Assembly: GCF_024345475.1 (NCBI RefSeq)
Contig: NZ_JAGQBE010000008.1
Span: 1 to 62,284 of the forward strand
Direction of reading: 5' to 3'
Source of the DNA: Cyanobium sp. T1B-Tous
GTDB taxonomy: Bacteria > Cyanobacteriota > Cyanobacteriia > PCC-6307 > Cyanobiaceae
Length of the DNA: 62,284 nt
Shown here: positions 41,065 to 51,081 of the stretch, in pieces
Layout: each line of letters opens with the position of its first letter
Numbering within the stretch: position 1 is the first letter of the stretch
The notes under the pieces: model-generated
What the model saw: the letters and a program-made list of their open reading frames with translations, nothing else
Database searches by the model: none
What the model was told of the DNA's origin: nothing
Position numbers and translations under genes: made by a program

Positions 41065-44000
41065 ATGACCGTGACCGCCAGCAGCGGCAGCACCAGGGTT
41101 TCACCCCAGCGCTACGACACCCTGCCGCTCTCCAGCGTCCGTCAGGCGGAGCAACAGGACCGCTTCCCCGACGGCGGGGAACTCGACACCCTGGTGGCGT
41201 TTTTCCAGAGCGGGCAGCAGCGGCTGGAGGCCGCGCGCCGCATCTCTGAAAACGCCGACTTCATCGTGGCCAAGGCGGCCAACCGGATCTTCTCCGGCGG
41301 CACGCCGCTCTCCTATCTCGATGCCCCCCTGAGCATCGGTGCCAGCGGTGGCGGCGATGACGCCACCCCCCTCGCCGCCGACCAGGCCGCCTTCCAGCGC
41401 TCGGTGCAGACCTTCGCCCAGGGCACGGGCAGCTCCAACGGCACTCTGATCTCGCGGTTGCTGGAGGGCGCCGGTGGCGATGCCGACGTGCGCGTCGTGC
41501 TGCCCACGGGCTTCAGTCCGATCGCTGTGGGGCGCTACGGCACCGACCGGATGCGCAAGTCGCTCCGCGACATGGCCTGGTTCCTGCGCTACGTGGGCTA
41601 TGCCCTGGTGGCCGGCGATCCCAGCATCCTCGTGGTCAACACCCGCGGCCTGCGCGACATTCTGGAAAAAGCCTGCTCCCTGGCGGCTACCAACGTGGCG
41701 CTGCAGGAGATGCGCGCTGCTTCGGCCGGCCTCTGCAAGGACAATCCCCAGGCCCGCCAACTGGTGATTCAGTACTTCAACGTGCTGATCGCCGAGCTGG
41801 AGGTGGCCACCCCCTCCACCCGTCAGCGCCTGGGCAGCCCGGAGAACCAGGGCCTGCAACTGCCTGCCACCTACGCCCTGGCCGCCGATGGCAAGCAGCG
41901 CTTCATCATGCGCCCGCGGCTGAGCGGCGCCCAGAAAGCTGAAGTGATCCGCGCCGCCTACCGCCAGGTGTTTGAGCGCGACATCGCCAAGGCCTACAGC
42001 CAGATGCCCTGCCCGGTGGAGGCCACCCAGGTGCGCCAGGGCCAGCTCTCCATGCGGGAATTCATCCGCTCCCTGGGCCACAGCAAGGAATACCGGCAGC
42101 AATTCTTCGGACGTTTCTCCAACAGCCGCGCCGTCGAACTGGCCTTCCGCCACTTCCTGGGCAGGGGCATCAGCTCCCGGGAGGAGTTCACCCGTTACTT
42201 CGACATCGTCAGCGCCCAGGGCCTCCATGGCCTGGTGGATGCCCTGATCAACACGCTTGAGTACGCGCGCGTCTTCGGGGAAGAAACCGTGCCCTACCTG
42301 CGGGATCTGGGTGAAGAAGCCCAGGAGAGCGCCGGATGGGGATCCAACCGCAAGCTGTTCCGCTTCAGTGCGCCATTTGAAGGCGCCCCCCAGTACGTCA
42401 CGCTCTACGCCTCCTACCGCCAGCCCTTCCCGGATCAGCACGCCTACGGCGGCGGCAACGATCCACTGGCCCTCAACTACGGCGCCATCTTCCCTTCCGG
42501 TACCGCATCGGTGGCCACTCGCCCCGTGCCCTATGGCTATGACAGCCGTCGGATCCTGATCGGCAACGGCCTCACCCAGCCGGGCCAGATGGACAGCGTC
42601 CAGTTCCGCCAAGCCAAGCCTCGCCGAGTGGGCCCGAAGGTGTTGCGGCTGCAGCAGATCGCCACCGGTGGCAGCTCCGTGCCTCGCCGCGGCGGCCAAC
42701 CCAGCATCCGGGGCACAGAAGCCAGCACCCAGGCCGTGATCAACGCGGTGTACGTGCAGATCCTCGGCAATGCCGGCTACGCCGGGGAACGCAACAAGGT
42801 GGAGGAGATCAAACTCGAGAACGGCGACATCAGCCTGCGCGAGTTCGTGCGTCAGGTGGCCCGTTCCACCGCGTTCCGACGTCGCTATTGGAGCGGCCTT
42901 TACATCACCAAAGCCCTTGAGGTGATGCACCGCCGGATCCTGGGTCGCCCCACCTTTGGTCGCTGGGAAATCGACGCCTACTTCGACACCGCCGCCCGCT
43001 CTGGCTTCTACGGCGTGGTCGACAAAATGCTGTCCAGCCGCGAATACAACGACTGTTTCGGCGAGGACACGGTGCCCTATGAGCGGTTCATCACCGCCGG
43101 TGACCGCAATGCCCGCAAGGTTCCGGGCCTGAACCGGCCCTTCAATGCGGCCGCCTACGCCGACCTCTCCGGCGGCAAACGCCCCGATGTGGCGCCGCCA
43201 CAGAGCCTGCGCACCACCACGGATGTGGTGTCCAGAAACCTGGCCGATCGGCCGCGCGTGGTGATGGGTGGCTGGAGCGCCCAGATCGCTGGTGGCGAAA
43301 CCATGGCTGCTCCGACCAGCGCCATGCCCACAGGGCCTGGCAGCATCCGCCAGGCCCCGGCGCCCAACCGTCGCTGGAAGCAGGCCCCGGCCACCACAAC
43401 GGGCTTCTGGAGCTCCGCCCCTGCGGGCGCTCCCTCCACCTCCAGCACCACGCCGCTGATCAGTGGGGATTGGCGGGCCGCCGTGGGCAGTGGCCAGACC
43501 AGCGGTCTCGCCAACCAGCCCGGCGCCGCCATGGCCAAGGCGATGCAACCGGGCCGTCCCCAGGGCTTCGGCCGGCGCCAAAGTGTCGCCCCCCCCGTCC
43601 GTCTCGGCCGCAGCACCACCGAAACCGAGGTGCAAGAAGCCCTCGAGACGGTGTACAAGCAACTGCTCAACCGGGTTCCCTTCACCGCAGAACGGCTGGG
43701 CGATGCCGAATCCCAATTCCGCAACCAGCAGCTCACCGTGGCGGAGCTGGTCACCCAGATCGCCGGCAGTGAGCTGTTCCAGCAACGGCTCAACCTTATG
43801 GCGCCCCTCCGGGCAGCGGCAGCGGCCTACCTCGCCCTGCTCGGACGGGCGGCCCAGCCCCAGGAGGTGAGCGCCTTCCTGGCCACCCGCGCCAACCGGG
43901 GCCAACAGGCGGCCATCGATGCCCTGCTCAGCAGCCAGGAATACGCGGAAGCCTTCGGACAGGACACGGTGCCCTACATCCGTGGGCTGGCCACCGCCGA

Positions 44001-44088
44001 TGGCATTCCGCTCGCCACCGTGAATCGAACCGCCCAGCTCTACGGCGGCAACGCCGGCCTCACCCCTAGGCCCAATGCGGCGATCTGA
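41065..44088 (+). CDS. apcE: Phycobilisome core-membrane linker (L-CM), ApcE
   Basis: ApcE organises the phycobilisome core and passes energy to photosystem II. The 1007-residue product begins at the ATG at 41065. Residues 20-245 form the phycobiliprotein-like domain with an inserted loop (about 80-140). The terminal-emitter bilin Cys is Cys204 in LEKACSLAATNVAL. Three linker (REP) domains follow at about 285-420 (AEVIRAAYRQVFERD), 550-690 (INAVYVQILGNAGY) and 855-985 (LETVYKQLLNRVPF). The last two are joined by a Pro/Ser/Thr/Ala-rich linker. Three repeats predict a tricylindrical core. It has its own terminator. Confidence 0.97.
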   Translation: MTVTASSGSTRVSPQRYDTLPLSSVRQAEQQDRFPDGGELDTLVAFFQSGQQRLEAARRISENADFIVAKAANRIFSGGTPLSYLDAPLSIGASGGGDDATPLAADQAAFQRSVQTFAQGTGSSNGTLISRLLEGAGGDADVRVVLPTGFSPIAVGRYGTDRMRKSLRDMAWFLRYVGYALVAGDPSILVVNTRGLRDILEKACSLAATNVALQEMRAASAGLCKDNPQARQLVIQYFNVLIAELEVATPSTRQRLGSPENQGLQLPATYALAADGKQRFIMRPRLSGAQKAEVIRAAYRQVFERDIAKAYSQMPCPVEATQVRQGQLSMREFIRSLGHSKEYRQQFFGRFSNSRAVELAFRHFLGRGISSREEFTRYFDIVSAQGLHGLVDALINTLEYARVFGEETVPYLRDLGEEAQESAGWGSNRKLFRFSAPFEGAPQYVTLYASYRQPFPDQHAYGGGNDPLALNYGAIFPSGTASVATRPVPYGYDSRRILIGNGLTQPGQMDSVQFRQAKPRRVGPKVLRLQQIATGGSSVPRRGGQPSIRGTEASTQAVINAVYVQILGNAGYAGERNKVEEIKLENGDISLREFVRQVARSTAFRRRYWSGLYITKALEVMHRRILGRPTFGRWEIDAYFDTAARSGFYGVVDKMLSSREYNDCFGEDTVPYERFITAGDRNARKVPGLNRPFNAAAYADLSGGKRPDVAPPQSLRTTTDVVSRNLADRPRVVMGGWSAQIAGGETMAAPTSAMPTGPGSIRQAPAPNRRWKQAPATTTGFWSSAPAGAPSTSSTTPLISGDWRAAVGSGQTSGLANQPGAAMAKAMQPGRPQGFGRRQSVAPPVRLGRSTTETEVQEALETVYKQLLNRVPFTAERLGDAESQFRNQQLTVAELVTQIAGSELFQQRLNLMAPLRAAAAAYLALLGRAAQPQEVSAFLATRANRGQQAAIDALLSSQEYAEAFGQDTVPYIRGLATADGIPLATVNRTAQLYGGNAGLTPRPNAAI

Positions 44089-44128
44089 GCGCCAGAGTCA
44101 CCCCCAGCCAAGCCGATCGGCACCCCCA

Positions 44129-44158
44129 ACCTCCCGGATAGCAAACGGGAGGTTTTTT
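44129..44158 (+). terminator. Terminator of apcE
   Basis: A 9-bp stem (AACCTCCCG / CGGGAGGTT) with an 8-nt loop is followed by six T, 41 nt after the apcE stop. It separates apcE from apcABC. Confidence 0.93.
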
Positions 44159-44457
44159 GATGGAAAGAAATAACGATGGCCGCAAACATCGAGTCGCAGG
44201 GTGAAACGAGCGAGCGAATCAGCGCGACTGAATGGTGAACAATTGCTGCGGCAAAGCTCTATCAGCAACAGCCGCCAAAGCCATTGCAGGGCAAGGGTTT
44301 TCCCGCCAGGCAGCGCCATGAAGAACTGTTACCGCACCCCGGGGCTCTGCGACCCGTTGCCACAGAATGCTTGGGAGATCGGCGCGAGTCGATCACTCCC
44401 TTACCCACCGGATATCGGTCTCCGTCAAGGCGGCCGCTTGTTTCGAGGCAGAACTGC
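44159..44457 (+). promoter_or_regulatory. apcA upstream region / probable long 5' leader
   Basis: About 300 nt between the apcE terminator and the apcA ATG contain no credible gene. The apcABC promoter must be here because of the terminator. A GAGG ribosome-binding site lies about 10 nt before the ATG. Possible -10 hexamers (e.g. CTATCA near 44257) are too weak to name. No GTA-N8-TAC site was found. Confidence 0.6.
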
Positions 44458-44943
44458 ATGAGCATCGTCTCCAACTCGATCATCAACGCGGACGCCGAGG
44501 CCCGCTACCTCAGCCCTGGCGAACTCGACCAGATCAAGTCCTTCGTGGGCGCTGGTCAACGTCGTCTCCGCGTTGCTCAGGTTCTCAGCGAGAGCCGCGA
44601 GCGCATCGTCAAGACCGCGGGCGGCGCCCTCTTCCAGCGGCGCCCCGACGTCATCTCCCCTGGCGGAAACGCCTACGGCGAGGAAATGACCGCGTCCTGC
44701 CTGCGCGACATGGACTACTACCTGCGCCTGGTGACCTACGGGATCATCGCCGGTGACGTGACTCCCATCGAGGAGATCGGCATCATCGGTGCCAAAGAGA
44801 TGTACCGCTCCCTGGGCACGCCCCTCGACGCCATGGCGGAATCCGTGCGTGAAATGAAGTCGGTGGCCATGGGCCTGCTCACCGGCTCTGACGCCGAAGA
44901 AGCTGGCTTCTACTTCGACTACGTCGTCGGCGCCCTCTCCTAA
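44458..44943 (+). CDS. apcA: Allophycocyanin alpha subunit
   Basis: A 161-residue phycobiliprotein ([20 protein letters not shown]) that forms the allophycocyanin hexamers of the phycobilisome core with ApcB. The phycocyanobilin attaches to Cys81 in [20 protein letters not shown]. Family motifs [20 protein letters not shown] and [11 protein letters not shown] are intact. It starts the apcA-apcB-apcC operon; apcB follows 47 nt later. Confidence 0.98.
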   Translation: MSIVSNSIINADAEARYLSPGELDQIKSFVGAGQRRLRVAQVLSESRERIVKTAGGALFQRRPDVISPGGNAYGEEMTASCLRDMDYYLRLVTYGIIAGDVTPIEEIGIIGAKEMYRSLGTPLDAMAESVREMKSVAMGLLTGSDAEEAGFYFDYVVGALS

Positions 44944-44990
44944 GCAACCTCGCCTCCCCGCACTCCGCCTCTCCGCACTCAGCAGGATTC

Positions 44991-45479
44991 ATGCAAGACG
45001 CCATCACCAACGTCATCAATCAGTCCGACGTTCAGGGCCTGTATCTCGACGGCTCTGCCATGGGCCGCCTGGAGCAGTACTTCGCCAGCGGTGAGCTGCG
45101 GGTGCGGGCTGCCGCCACCATCAGCGCCAATGGGTCGGCCATCATCAAGGAAGCCGTCGCCAAGTCGCTGCTGTATTCGGACATCACCCGTCCCGGCGGC
45201 AACATGTACACCACCCGTCGCTACGCGGCCTGCATCCGCGACCTCGACTACTACCTGCGCTACGCCACCTACGCCATGCTGGCGGGTGACACCTCGATTC
45301 TCGATGAGCGGGTGCTGAACGGCCTCAAGGAGACCTACAACTCCCTGGGCGTGCCCATCGGCGCCACCGTGCAGTCGATTCAGGCCATGAAGGAAACCAC
45401 CGCCGCCCTGGTGGGTCCTGATGCCGGTCGCGAAATGGCCGTCTACTTCGACTACATCTGCTCCGGCCTGGGCAACTGA
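44991..45479 (+). CDS. apcB: Allophycocyanin beta subunit
   Basis: A 162-residue partner of ApcA. The bilin-binding Cys81 lies in [17 protein letters not shown]. Asn71 in [12 protein letters not shown] is the residue that CpcM gamma-N-methylates in phycobiliproteins. The start [20 protein letters not shown] and end [10 protein letters not shown] are the family standard. It lies between apcA and apcC. Confidence 0.98.
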   Translation: MQDAITNVINQSDVQGLYLDGSAMGRLEQYFASGELRVRAAATISANGSAIIKEAVAKSLLYSDITRPGGNMYTTRRYAACIRDLDYYLRYATYAMLAGDTSILDERVLNGLKETYNSLGVPIGATVQSIQAMKETTAALVGPDAGREMAVYFDYICSGLGN

Positions 45480-45513
45480 TCCCTGCCATCGGCACACCCC
45501 GAGGATCACTCCC

Positions 45514-45714
45514 ATGCGTCTGTTCAAGATCACGGCCTGCATCCCCTGCCCGGAGAAAAGCCGCACCCAGCGCGAGCTTCAGAACACTTACTTCACCAAG
45601 TGGGTGCCGTACGACAGCTGGTTCGCTGAGCAGCAGCGAATCATGAAGCAGGGCGGCAAGATCCTCAAGGTGGAATTGGCGACCGGCCGACGCCAACAGA
45701 ACGTCGGCAACTGA
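45514..45714 (+). CDS. apcC: Phycobilisome core linker L-C 7.8 kDa, ApcC
   Basis: The 66-residue small linker caps allophycocyanin trimers in the core. The CpcD-type fold is seen in MRLFKITACIPCPEKSRTQR and GGKILKVELATGR. An ELQNTYFTKWVPYDSWF segment marks ApcC. The ATG at 45514 is the family start. It lies 34 nt after apcB and 37 nt before a strong terminator. Confidence 0.97.
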   Translation: MRLFKITACIPCPEKSRTQRELQNTYFTKWVPYDSWFAEQQRIMKQGGKILKVELATGRRQQNVGN

Positions 45715-45751
45715 GCTCTGGCTCAGCCACGTGGGCAACCACAAGCACCTC

Positions 45752-45777
45752 AAGCCCGGCTCCGGCCGGGCTTTTTT
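45752..45777 (+). terminator. Terminator of apcABC
   Basis: A 9-bp stem (AAGCCCGGC / GCCGGGCTT type) with a short loop, followed by six T, 37 nt after the apcC stop. Confidence 0.92.
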
Positions 45778-45844
45778 GTTGGCCACCGATTGCGTCGCAG
45801 GGGTCGACAACCACCCCCCGGACACGGCTCAATGGGGCTTCAGG

Positions 45845-47095
45845 ATGGTGCCGCTCAGGCCACCCCCACTCCCTGCTTTGGCCCGCACCGCAGACCCCTC
45901 CCGCAGCATCGCCCCAGCCAGCAACCGCCCGCCCAGCCGGGCGGCAGGCGCCGGGTTGCTTCCCCTCCCCTGGGACCAGTGGCCCGCGGAAGCCAGGCTG
46001 CTGCTCGGCATGGTGGCCCTGTGGAGCGTGATCGGGCTTCTGGTGCTCACGTCAGCGAGCTGGTGGGTGGCCGAGCGGGAAATGGGGGATGGGGCCTTCT
46101 ATCTCAAACGCCAGCTGATCTGGATGGGAGCGAGCTGGGGGCTGCTCTGGCTTGGCCTGCGCACGAGCCTGCGCCGTTGGTTGCACCTGGCACCGCTGGG
46201 GCTGTGGGTGGGCATCGTGCTGATCGCCGCCACCCTGGTGATGGGGAGCACCGTGAATGGAGCGAGCCGCTGGCTGGTGGTTGGGCCGATCCAGGTGCAG
46301 CCCTCCGAGCTCGTGAAACCCTTCGTGGTGCTCCAGGGAGCCGCCCTGTTCGCCCATTGGCGGCGCATCGGGGCCGACCAGAAACTGCTCTGGCTCGGCG
46401 TGTTTGGGGCCCTGATCCTGCTGATCCTCAAACAGCCCAACCTCAGCACCGCCGCCCTCAGCGGCCTGCTGCTCTGGCTGATGGCCCTGGCCGGCGGCCT
46501 CTCCCTGCCCCTGTTGCTGGGAGCCGCCGCTGGGGGGGGACTGCTGGGCACCGCCAGCATCCTGGTGAACGAATACCAGCGCCTGCGGGTGGTGTCGTTC
46601 CTCGACCCCTGGCGCGATGCCCAGGGCGATGGGTACCAACTGGTGCAGAGCCTGATGGCGATCGGCTCAGGAGGCTTTCTGGGGGAGGGATTTGGACTGT
46701 CGACCCAGAAGCTGCAGTATCTGCCGATCCAAAGCACCGACTTCATCTTCGCGGTGTTCGCCGAGGAGTTCGGCTTTGTGGGCTCGGTGGTGTTGCTCCT
46801 GTTCCTGCTGCTCTTTGGCTTTGTCGGTCTGCGGGTGGCCCTGAGCTGCCGCAGCAACCAACAGCGCCTGATCGCGATCGGCTGCACCACCTTGCTGGTC
46901 GGCCAGTCCATCCTCAACATCGCCGTGGCCAGTGGCTCCATGCCGACCACCGGCCTGCCCCTGCCGCTGATCAGCTACGGCGGCAACTCCCTGATGGCCA
47001 GCCTGCTGGTGTGCGGTCTGCTGATCCGCTGCTCCCTGGAGGCCGGCGGCCTGGCCCCCACCCCCCGACGCCGGCGCACCGCAGCCGCCCGATAG
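45845..47095 (+). CDS. ftsW: Cell division SEDS protein FtsW
   Basis: From the ATG at 45845 the product is 416 residues with about ten membrane segments. FtsW polymerises septal peptidoglycan with its partner PBP. SEDS hallmarks include the extracellular Asp region (QLVQSLMAIGSGGFLGEGFG), IQSTDFIFAVFAEEFGFVG and PLPLISYGGNSLMASLL. The cytoplasmic N-terminus is Pro/Arg-rich, as in FtsW, rather than the RodA form. The start is uncertain by some tens of residues. It ends 9 nt before ccdA. Confidence 0.92.
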   Translation: MVPLRPPPLPALARTADPSRSIAPASNRPPSRAAGAGLLPLPWDQWPAEARLLLGMVALWSVIGLLVLTSASWWVAEREMGDGAFYLKRQLIWMGASWGLLWLGLRTSLRRWLHLAPLGLWVGIVLIAATLVMGSTVNGASRWLVVGPIQVQPSELVKPFVVLQGAALFAHWRRIGADQKLLWLGVFGALILLILKQPNLSTAALSGLLLWLMALAGGLSLPLLLGAAAGGGLLGTASILVNEYQRLRVVSFLDPWRDAQGDGYQLVQSLMAIGSGGFLGEGFGLSTQKLQYLPIQSTDFIFAVFAEEFGFVGSVVLLLFLLLFGFVGLRVALSCRSNQQRLIAIGCTTLLVGQSILNIAVASGSMPTTGLPLPLISYGGNSLMASLLVCGLLIRCSLEAGGLAPTPRRRRTAAAR

Positions 47096-47104
47096 GCTGG
47101 GGAC

Positions 47105-47851
47105 ATGATCAGCCTTGGGCCCCAACTGGCCGATTGGGCCCGCAGCAGCGAGGCCCTGCTGCAGCAATCCCTGGCCAGTCCCACGCCCACCACGCTGGCG
47201 GTGGTGTTCGCCGGTGGACTGCTCACGAGCCTGGGGCCCTGTTCCCTGTCGCTGCTGCCGGTGACCCTGGCCTACCTGGCCGGCTTCGGGGCAAGTGCCG
47301 CCCCTGACGCCAGTCGCCCCAGCCAGCCTCCCTGGCAGCGCAGTCTCTGCTTTGCCGCCGGCATCGTGGGTGCCCTGGTGCTGCTGGGGCTGGTGAGTGG
47401 GCTGCTGGGCCGCATCTACGGCCAGATCCCAGGCCTGATTCCCACCGTCGTGGCGGTGCTGGCCCTGCTGATGGGACTCAATCTGCTGGGCCTGCTCAAA
47501 TTGCGCCTGCCCGCCGGCCCTGATCCGGATCTCTGGCGCCGCAAGGTGCCCGCCCCGCTGGCTCCGATCGCCGCGGGCCTGGCCTTCGGACTGGCCGCCA
47601 CCCCGTGCACCACCCCGGTGCTGGCGGTTCTCCTGGCCTGGATGGCTCAGAACGGCAAGCCCCTGGTGGGCATGGTGCTGCTCACCAGCTTCGGAGCGGG
47701 CCAGGTGGTGCCCCTGCTGCTGGCCGGCACCGCCGCCGCCAGCCTGCCGGGCCTGCTCAGCCTGCGCCGCATCGGCCAATGGGTTCCGCCGATCAGTGGC
47801 GTGGTGCTGGTCACCACCGGGGCCCTCACCCTGGTGGCCAATTGGCGATGA
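47105..47851 (+). CDS. ccdA: Cytochrome c biogenesis thiol carrier CcdA
   Basis: A 248-residue membrane protein with six helices. The two redox Cys are in [16 protein letters not shown] and [15 protein letters not shown]. It carries reducing power from thioredoxin in the cytoplasm across the membrane to keep apocytochrome Cys reduced. It belongs to System II c-type cytochrome maturation with CcsB, whose gene overlaps its stop (ATGA). Confidence 0.94.
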   Translation: MISLGPQLADWARSSEALLQQSLASPTPTTLAVVFAGGLLTSLGPCSLSLLPVTLAYLAGFGASAAPDASRPSQPPWQRSLCFAAGIVGALVLLGLVSGLLGRIYGQIPGLIPTVVAVLALLMGLNLLGLLKLRLPAGPDPDLWRRKVPAPLAPIAAGLAFGLAATPCTTPVLAVLLAWMAQNGKPLVGMVLLTSFGAGQVVPLLLAGTAAASLPGLLSLRRIGQWVPPISGVVLVTTGALTLVANWR

Positions 47852-49158
47852 CGGGCTTCACCAGAGGTTTCACCCGGCTGCTCGGCTGGATCTCCGATCT
47901 GCGGCTGGCGATCGTGCTGCTGCTGGTGATTGCCATCGCCAGCGGCGTGGGCACCGCCATTCCCCAGCGGGAGACGGCCGAGTTTTACCACCGGCTTTAC
48001 GACCCCCAACCCTGGCTGGGTCTCCTGGACGGCGAGGGGGTGATGGCCCTGCAACTCGACCACGTGTATTCGAGTGGCTGGTTTCTGGGCTTGCTGGCCT
48101 GGCTGGCCCTGGCCCTGCTGCTGTGCAGCTGGCGGCGCCAGTGGCCCGCCCTGCAGGCTGCCCTGCGCTGGATCGACTACCGCTCACCGCGCCAGCTCAG
48201 CAAGCTGAGCGTGGCCGAAAGCCTGCCCAGCCAGAGCCCTGGCACCAGCCTTAACAACCTGGCCACCTTGCTGCAAAGCCAGGGCTGGCAGATCCAACTC
48301 CAGGACGGACGCCTCGCCGCCCGCAAGGGCGTGCTGGGCCGGGTCGGCCCCCTGCTCGTGCATGCCGGCATGGTGGTGCTGATGCTGGGGGCCGCCTGGG
48401 GGGCCGTGGCAGGCCAGCGCGCGGAGCAATACCTGGCCCCTGGCCGCAGCCTGGAACTGATGGACAGCCGCGGCAGCAGCCAGCTCACCCTGGCCCTCGA
48501 CGGCTTTTCCATCCAGCGGGATCCCGCCGGGCGGCCTGAACAGTTCACGTCCCAGCTGCGCATCCTGGACGGCGACGGCAGCGACGGGGCCCTGCTGAAG
48601 CAAGCCGAGATCAGCGTCAACCACCCCCTGCGGTTCCAGGGAGTCACCCTGTATCAGGCCGACTGGGCCCTCGCGGCGATCACGGTGCAGCTCGGCAAGA
48701 GCCCCCTGCTCCAATTGCCCTTGCAGAGCTTCCCCCAACTGGGCGAACAGGTGTGGGGGCTGGTGTTGCCCACCCGACCGGATGGCAGTGAACCCGTGCT
48801 GCTCAGCCTGGGCAGTGAGCAGGGCCCCGTGGACATCTACGGCGCCGACGGCAGCTTGCTCAGCCAGATCGCCCCCGGCGGTGAACCGGTGGAGGTGAAG
48901 GGCCTGCCGATCCGGGTGGAGAGCGTGCTCCCCGCGAGCGGCATCCTGCTCAAGCGTGATCCCGGCGTGCCGCTGGTCTATGCGGGCTTCGCCATCGCCC
49001 TGGCCGGCGGTGGTCTCAGCCTGCTCGCCACCCGCCAGCTCTGGGCCATTGCCGAGGCCCCCTCGGGCCAGGAGGGCCAGCTGCACGTGGCCGGCCTCTG
49101 CAACCGCAACCTCACGGGCTTTGCGGCGGAACTGCCCCAGCTGCTGGCCCAGCTCTAA
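47848..49158 (+). CDS. ccsB: Cytochrome c biogenesis protein CcsB (Ccs1/ResB)
   Basis: A 436-residue ResB-family protein of the System II heme-c synthase, working with CcsA. Membrane helices are at about 17-36 ([20 protein letters not shown]), 78-95 and 163-182 ([20 protein letters not shown]), with a large lumenal domain and a final helix ([20 protein letters not shown]). The family signature [13 protein letters not shown] is present. It overlaps ccdA by four bases. Its stop overlaps the convergent queF stop by four bases. ccsA is not in the window. Confidence 0.93.
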   Translation: MTGFTRGFTRLLGWISDLRLAIVLLLVIAIASGVGTAIPQRETAEFYHRLYDPQPWLGLLDGEGVMALQLDHVYSSGWFLGLLAWLALALLLCSWRRQWPALQAALRWIDYRSPRQLSKLSVAESLPSQSPGTSLNNLATLLQSQGWQIQLQDGRLAARKGVLGRVGPLLVHAGMVVLMLGAAWGAVAGQRAEQYLAPGRSLELMDSRGSSQLTLALDGFSIQRDPAGRPEQFTSQLRILDGDGSDGALLKQAEISVNHPLRFQGVTLYQADWALAAITVQLGKSPLLQLPLQSFPQLGEQVWGLVLPTRPDGSEPVLLSLGSEQGPVDIYGADGSLLSQIAPGGEPVEVKGLPIRVESVLPASGILLKRDPGVPLVYAGFAIALAGGGLSLLATRQLWAIAEAPSGQEGQLHVAGLCNRNLTGFAAELPQLLAQL

Positions 49159-49580
49159 CAGGGCAGCCTGGATCCGTGGCTCACCCGCACCACCGTGTGC
49201 ACGTTGCCGCGGGGATGGAAGTCAGCCTCCAGCTGCATCCACTGGGGATCCGTGGCCGCCACCAGGTCGTCGAGGATCCGGTTGGCCACCTCCTCATGGG
49301 AGATGGAGCGGTCGCGATAGCTGTTCACGTAGAGCTTGATCGCCTTGAGCTCCACCACCCGGGGACCGGGCTGGTACAGCAGGCGCAGCACGGCGAAGTC
49401 GGGATACCCCGAGAAGGGGCACTTGCAGGTGAATTCAGGCAGCTCGATGGAGATCTCGTAAGGCCGGCCAGGCCTGGGATTGTCGAAGCAGATCAACTCG
49501 GCGTCGGCGATGGCCCGCTCGCCGTACAGGGGGGTCTGGGTGAGATCGGACGATGCGGCAGCGGCTGCGCTGAAGGACAT
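49155..49580 (-). CDS. queF: 7-cyano-7-deazaguanine reductase QueF
   Basis: The enzyme reduces preQ0 to preQ1 with NADPH on the way to queuosine in tRNA. The 141-residue product is the short (unimodular) form. The catalytic Cys54 is in [17 protein letters not shown], with Asp61 following. QueF motif [20 protein letters not shown] is present. The ATG at 49580 ([20 protein letters not shown]) fits; the open frame upstream does not match the family. It overlaps ccsB by four bases and is divergent from glnB. Confidence 0.95.
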   Translation of the reverse strand: MSFSAAAAASSDLTQTPLYGERAIADAELICFDNPRPGRPYEISIELPEFTCKCPFSGYPDFAVLRLLYQPGPRVVELKAIKLYVNSYRDRSISHEEVANRILDDLVAATDPQWMQLEADFHPRGNVHTVVRVSHGSRLPC

Positions 49581-49659
49581 GGGAACGGAAAGGCCAGGTC
49601 GGCTGAAGCCAGGACGTGATCCTAGAAAGAATGGCGCTGGGCCCCGGTTGAACGGGCCG

Positions 49660-49673
49660 GTAACAACCGCTAC
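49660..49673 (+). promoter_or_regulatory. NtcA-binding box upstream of glnB
   Basis: GTA-ACAACCGC-TAC is an exact match to the NtcA palindrome GTA-N8-TAC. TAATGG at 49698-49703 lies 24 nt downstream as a possible -10, so the box would be centred near -41.5, as in NtcA-activated class II promoters. It is 93 nt before the glnB ATG. Confidence 0.8.
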
Positions 49674-49736
49674 GACGACCCCGGCAAAGCTCGGGCCTAA
49701 TGGGCCCACTCCCTCCCAACGGCAGGGATTTCCTGA

Positions 49737-50105
<369 letters not shown>

Positions 50106-50112
50106 CCCGGGT

Positions 50113-50970
50113 TCAACGGTCTGAGTGAGCTGCCCTGGAGGCCAGCGTGCTGGCCACCAGGGCTCTGATTTGGTCAGGGCTCACCGTGGCGGCTTGTTCC
50201 AGCTCCTGGGGCCCACCAGCCAAGCGCTGCAGCCAGAGCAGATATTCATGGTTGCCGGCCGGGCCGGTAATCGGCGACGCCACCAGGCCGCAGGCCTGCA
50301 GCCCCAACGCCGCGGCCGCGCCAATCACGCCCGCAATGGCATCGCCGTGGGCCACGGGATCGCGCACCACCCCTCCCTTGCCCACCCGGGCCTTGCCCAC
50401 CTCAAACTGGGGCTTGACCAGCAGCACCAGATCCGCCGGGACATCGGGCTGCAGCAACCCCAGCAGGGCCGGCAGCACCAGGGCCAGGGAAATGAACGAC
50501 ACGTCGGCCACCGCCAGGTCGGGCCAGGGATCATCGGCCCCGTAGAGATCAGCGGGGCTGAGATGGCGCAGGTTGGTGCGCTCGCGCAACACCACCCGCG
50601 GATCGCTGCGCAGGCTCCAGGCGGTCTGGCCGTAGCCCACGTCAATGCCGTAGACGCGGGATGCCCCGTGTTGGAGCAGGCAATCGCTGAAGCCGCCGGT
50701 GGAGATGCCCCCATCCAGGCAAACCCTGCCGGACACCGCCAGGGGGAAGGTGTCGAGGGCGATCAGCAGCTTCTCCCCGCCGCGGGAGACGAAGCGGGGG
50801 GGCTGCTGCACCTGCAGCTCCGCCTCAGGCAGCACCTCGGTGCCGGGTTTGTCGAGCACCCGATCACCCAGGCGCACCCGTCCCGCGCGAATGAGCTGCT
50901 GGGCCTGCTGACGGCTGGCGGCCAGGCCGCGGGCCACGAGCTCCAGATCCAGACGTTGCTTGCGGGCCAT
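50113..50970 (-). CDS. TlyA-family rRNA 2'-O-methyltransferase
   Basis: The 285-residue product has an N-terminal S4 domain (RLDLELVARGLAASRQQAQQ) and an FtsJ/RrmJ methyltransferase domain (CLDGGISTGGFSDCLLQHGA, VYGIDVGYGQTAWSL, LAVADVSFISLALVLPALLG, VLLVKPQFEVGK). Homologues 2'-O-methylate rRNA cytidines; some double as hemolysins. The ATG at 50970 (MARKQRLDLELVARG) fits the family. The long open frame upstream is antisense to a small gene and not used. Confidence 0.92.
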   Translation of the reverse strand: MARKQRLDLELVARGLAASRQQAQQLIRAGRVRLGDRVLDKPGTEVLPEAELQVQQPPRFVSRGGEKLLIALDTFPLAVSGRVCLDGGISTGGFSDCLLQHGASRVYGIDVGYGQTAWSLRSDPRVVLRERTNLRHLSPADLYGADDPWPDLAVADVSFISLALVLPALLGLLQPDVPADLVLLVKPQFEVGKARVGKGGVVRDPVAHGDAIAGVIGAAAALGLQACGLVASPITGPAGNHEYLLWLQRLAGGPQELEQAATVSPDQIRALVASTLASRAAHSDR

Positions 50971-51081
50971 GGCACTCGCGCTTTTGTGATCAAACCACAA
51001 CGCAAACGGAACACATTCCAAGCAACGGGGCACTCCCACCAAAACCCAGCAGAGGATGGCCCCCAACGACCGGTAGCGGCC

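Noticed and set aside
41101-43905. Open frame of over 900 codons antisense to apcE
   Set aside because: High GC at third positions keeps the opposite strand open. The protein has no family features and apcE is certain.
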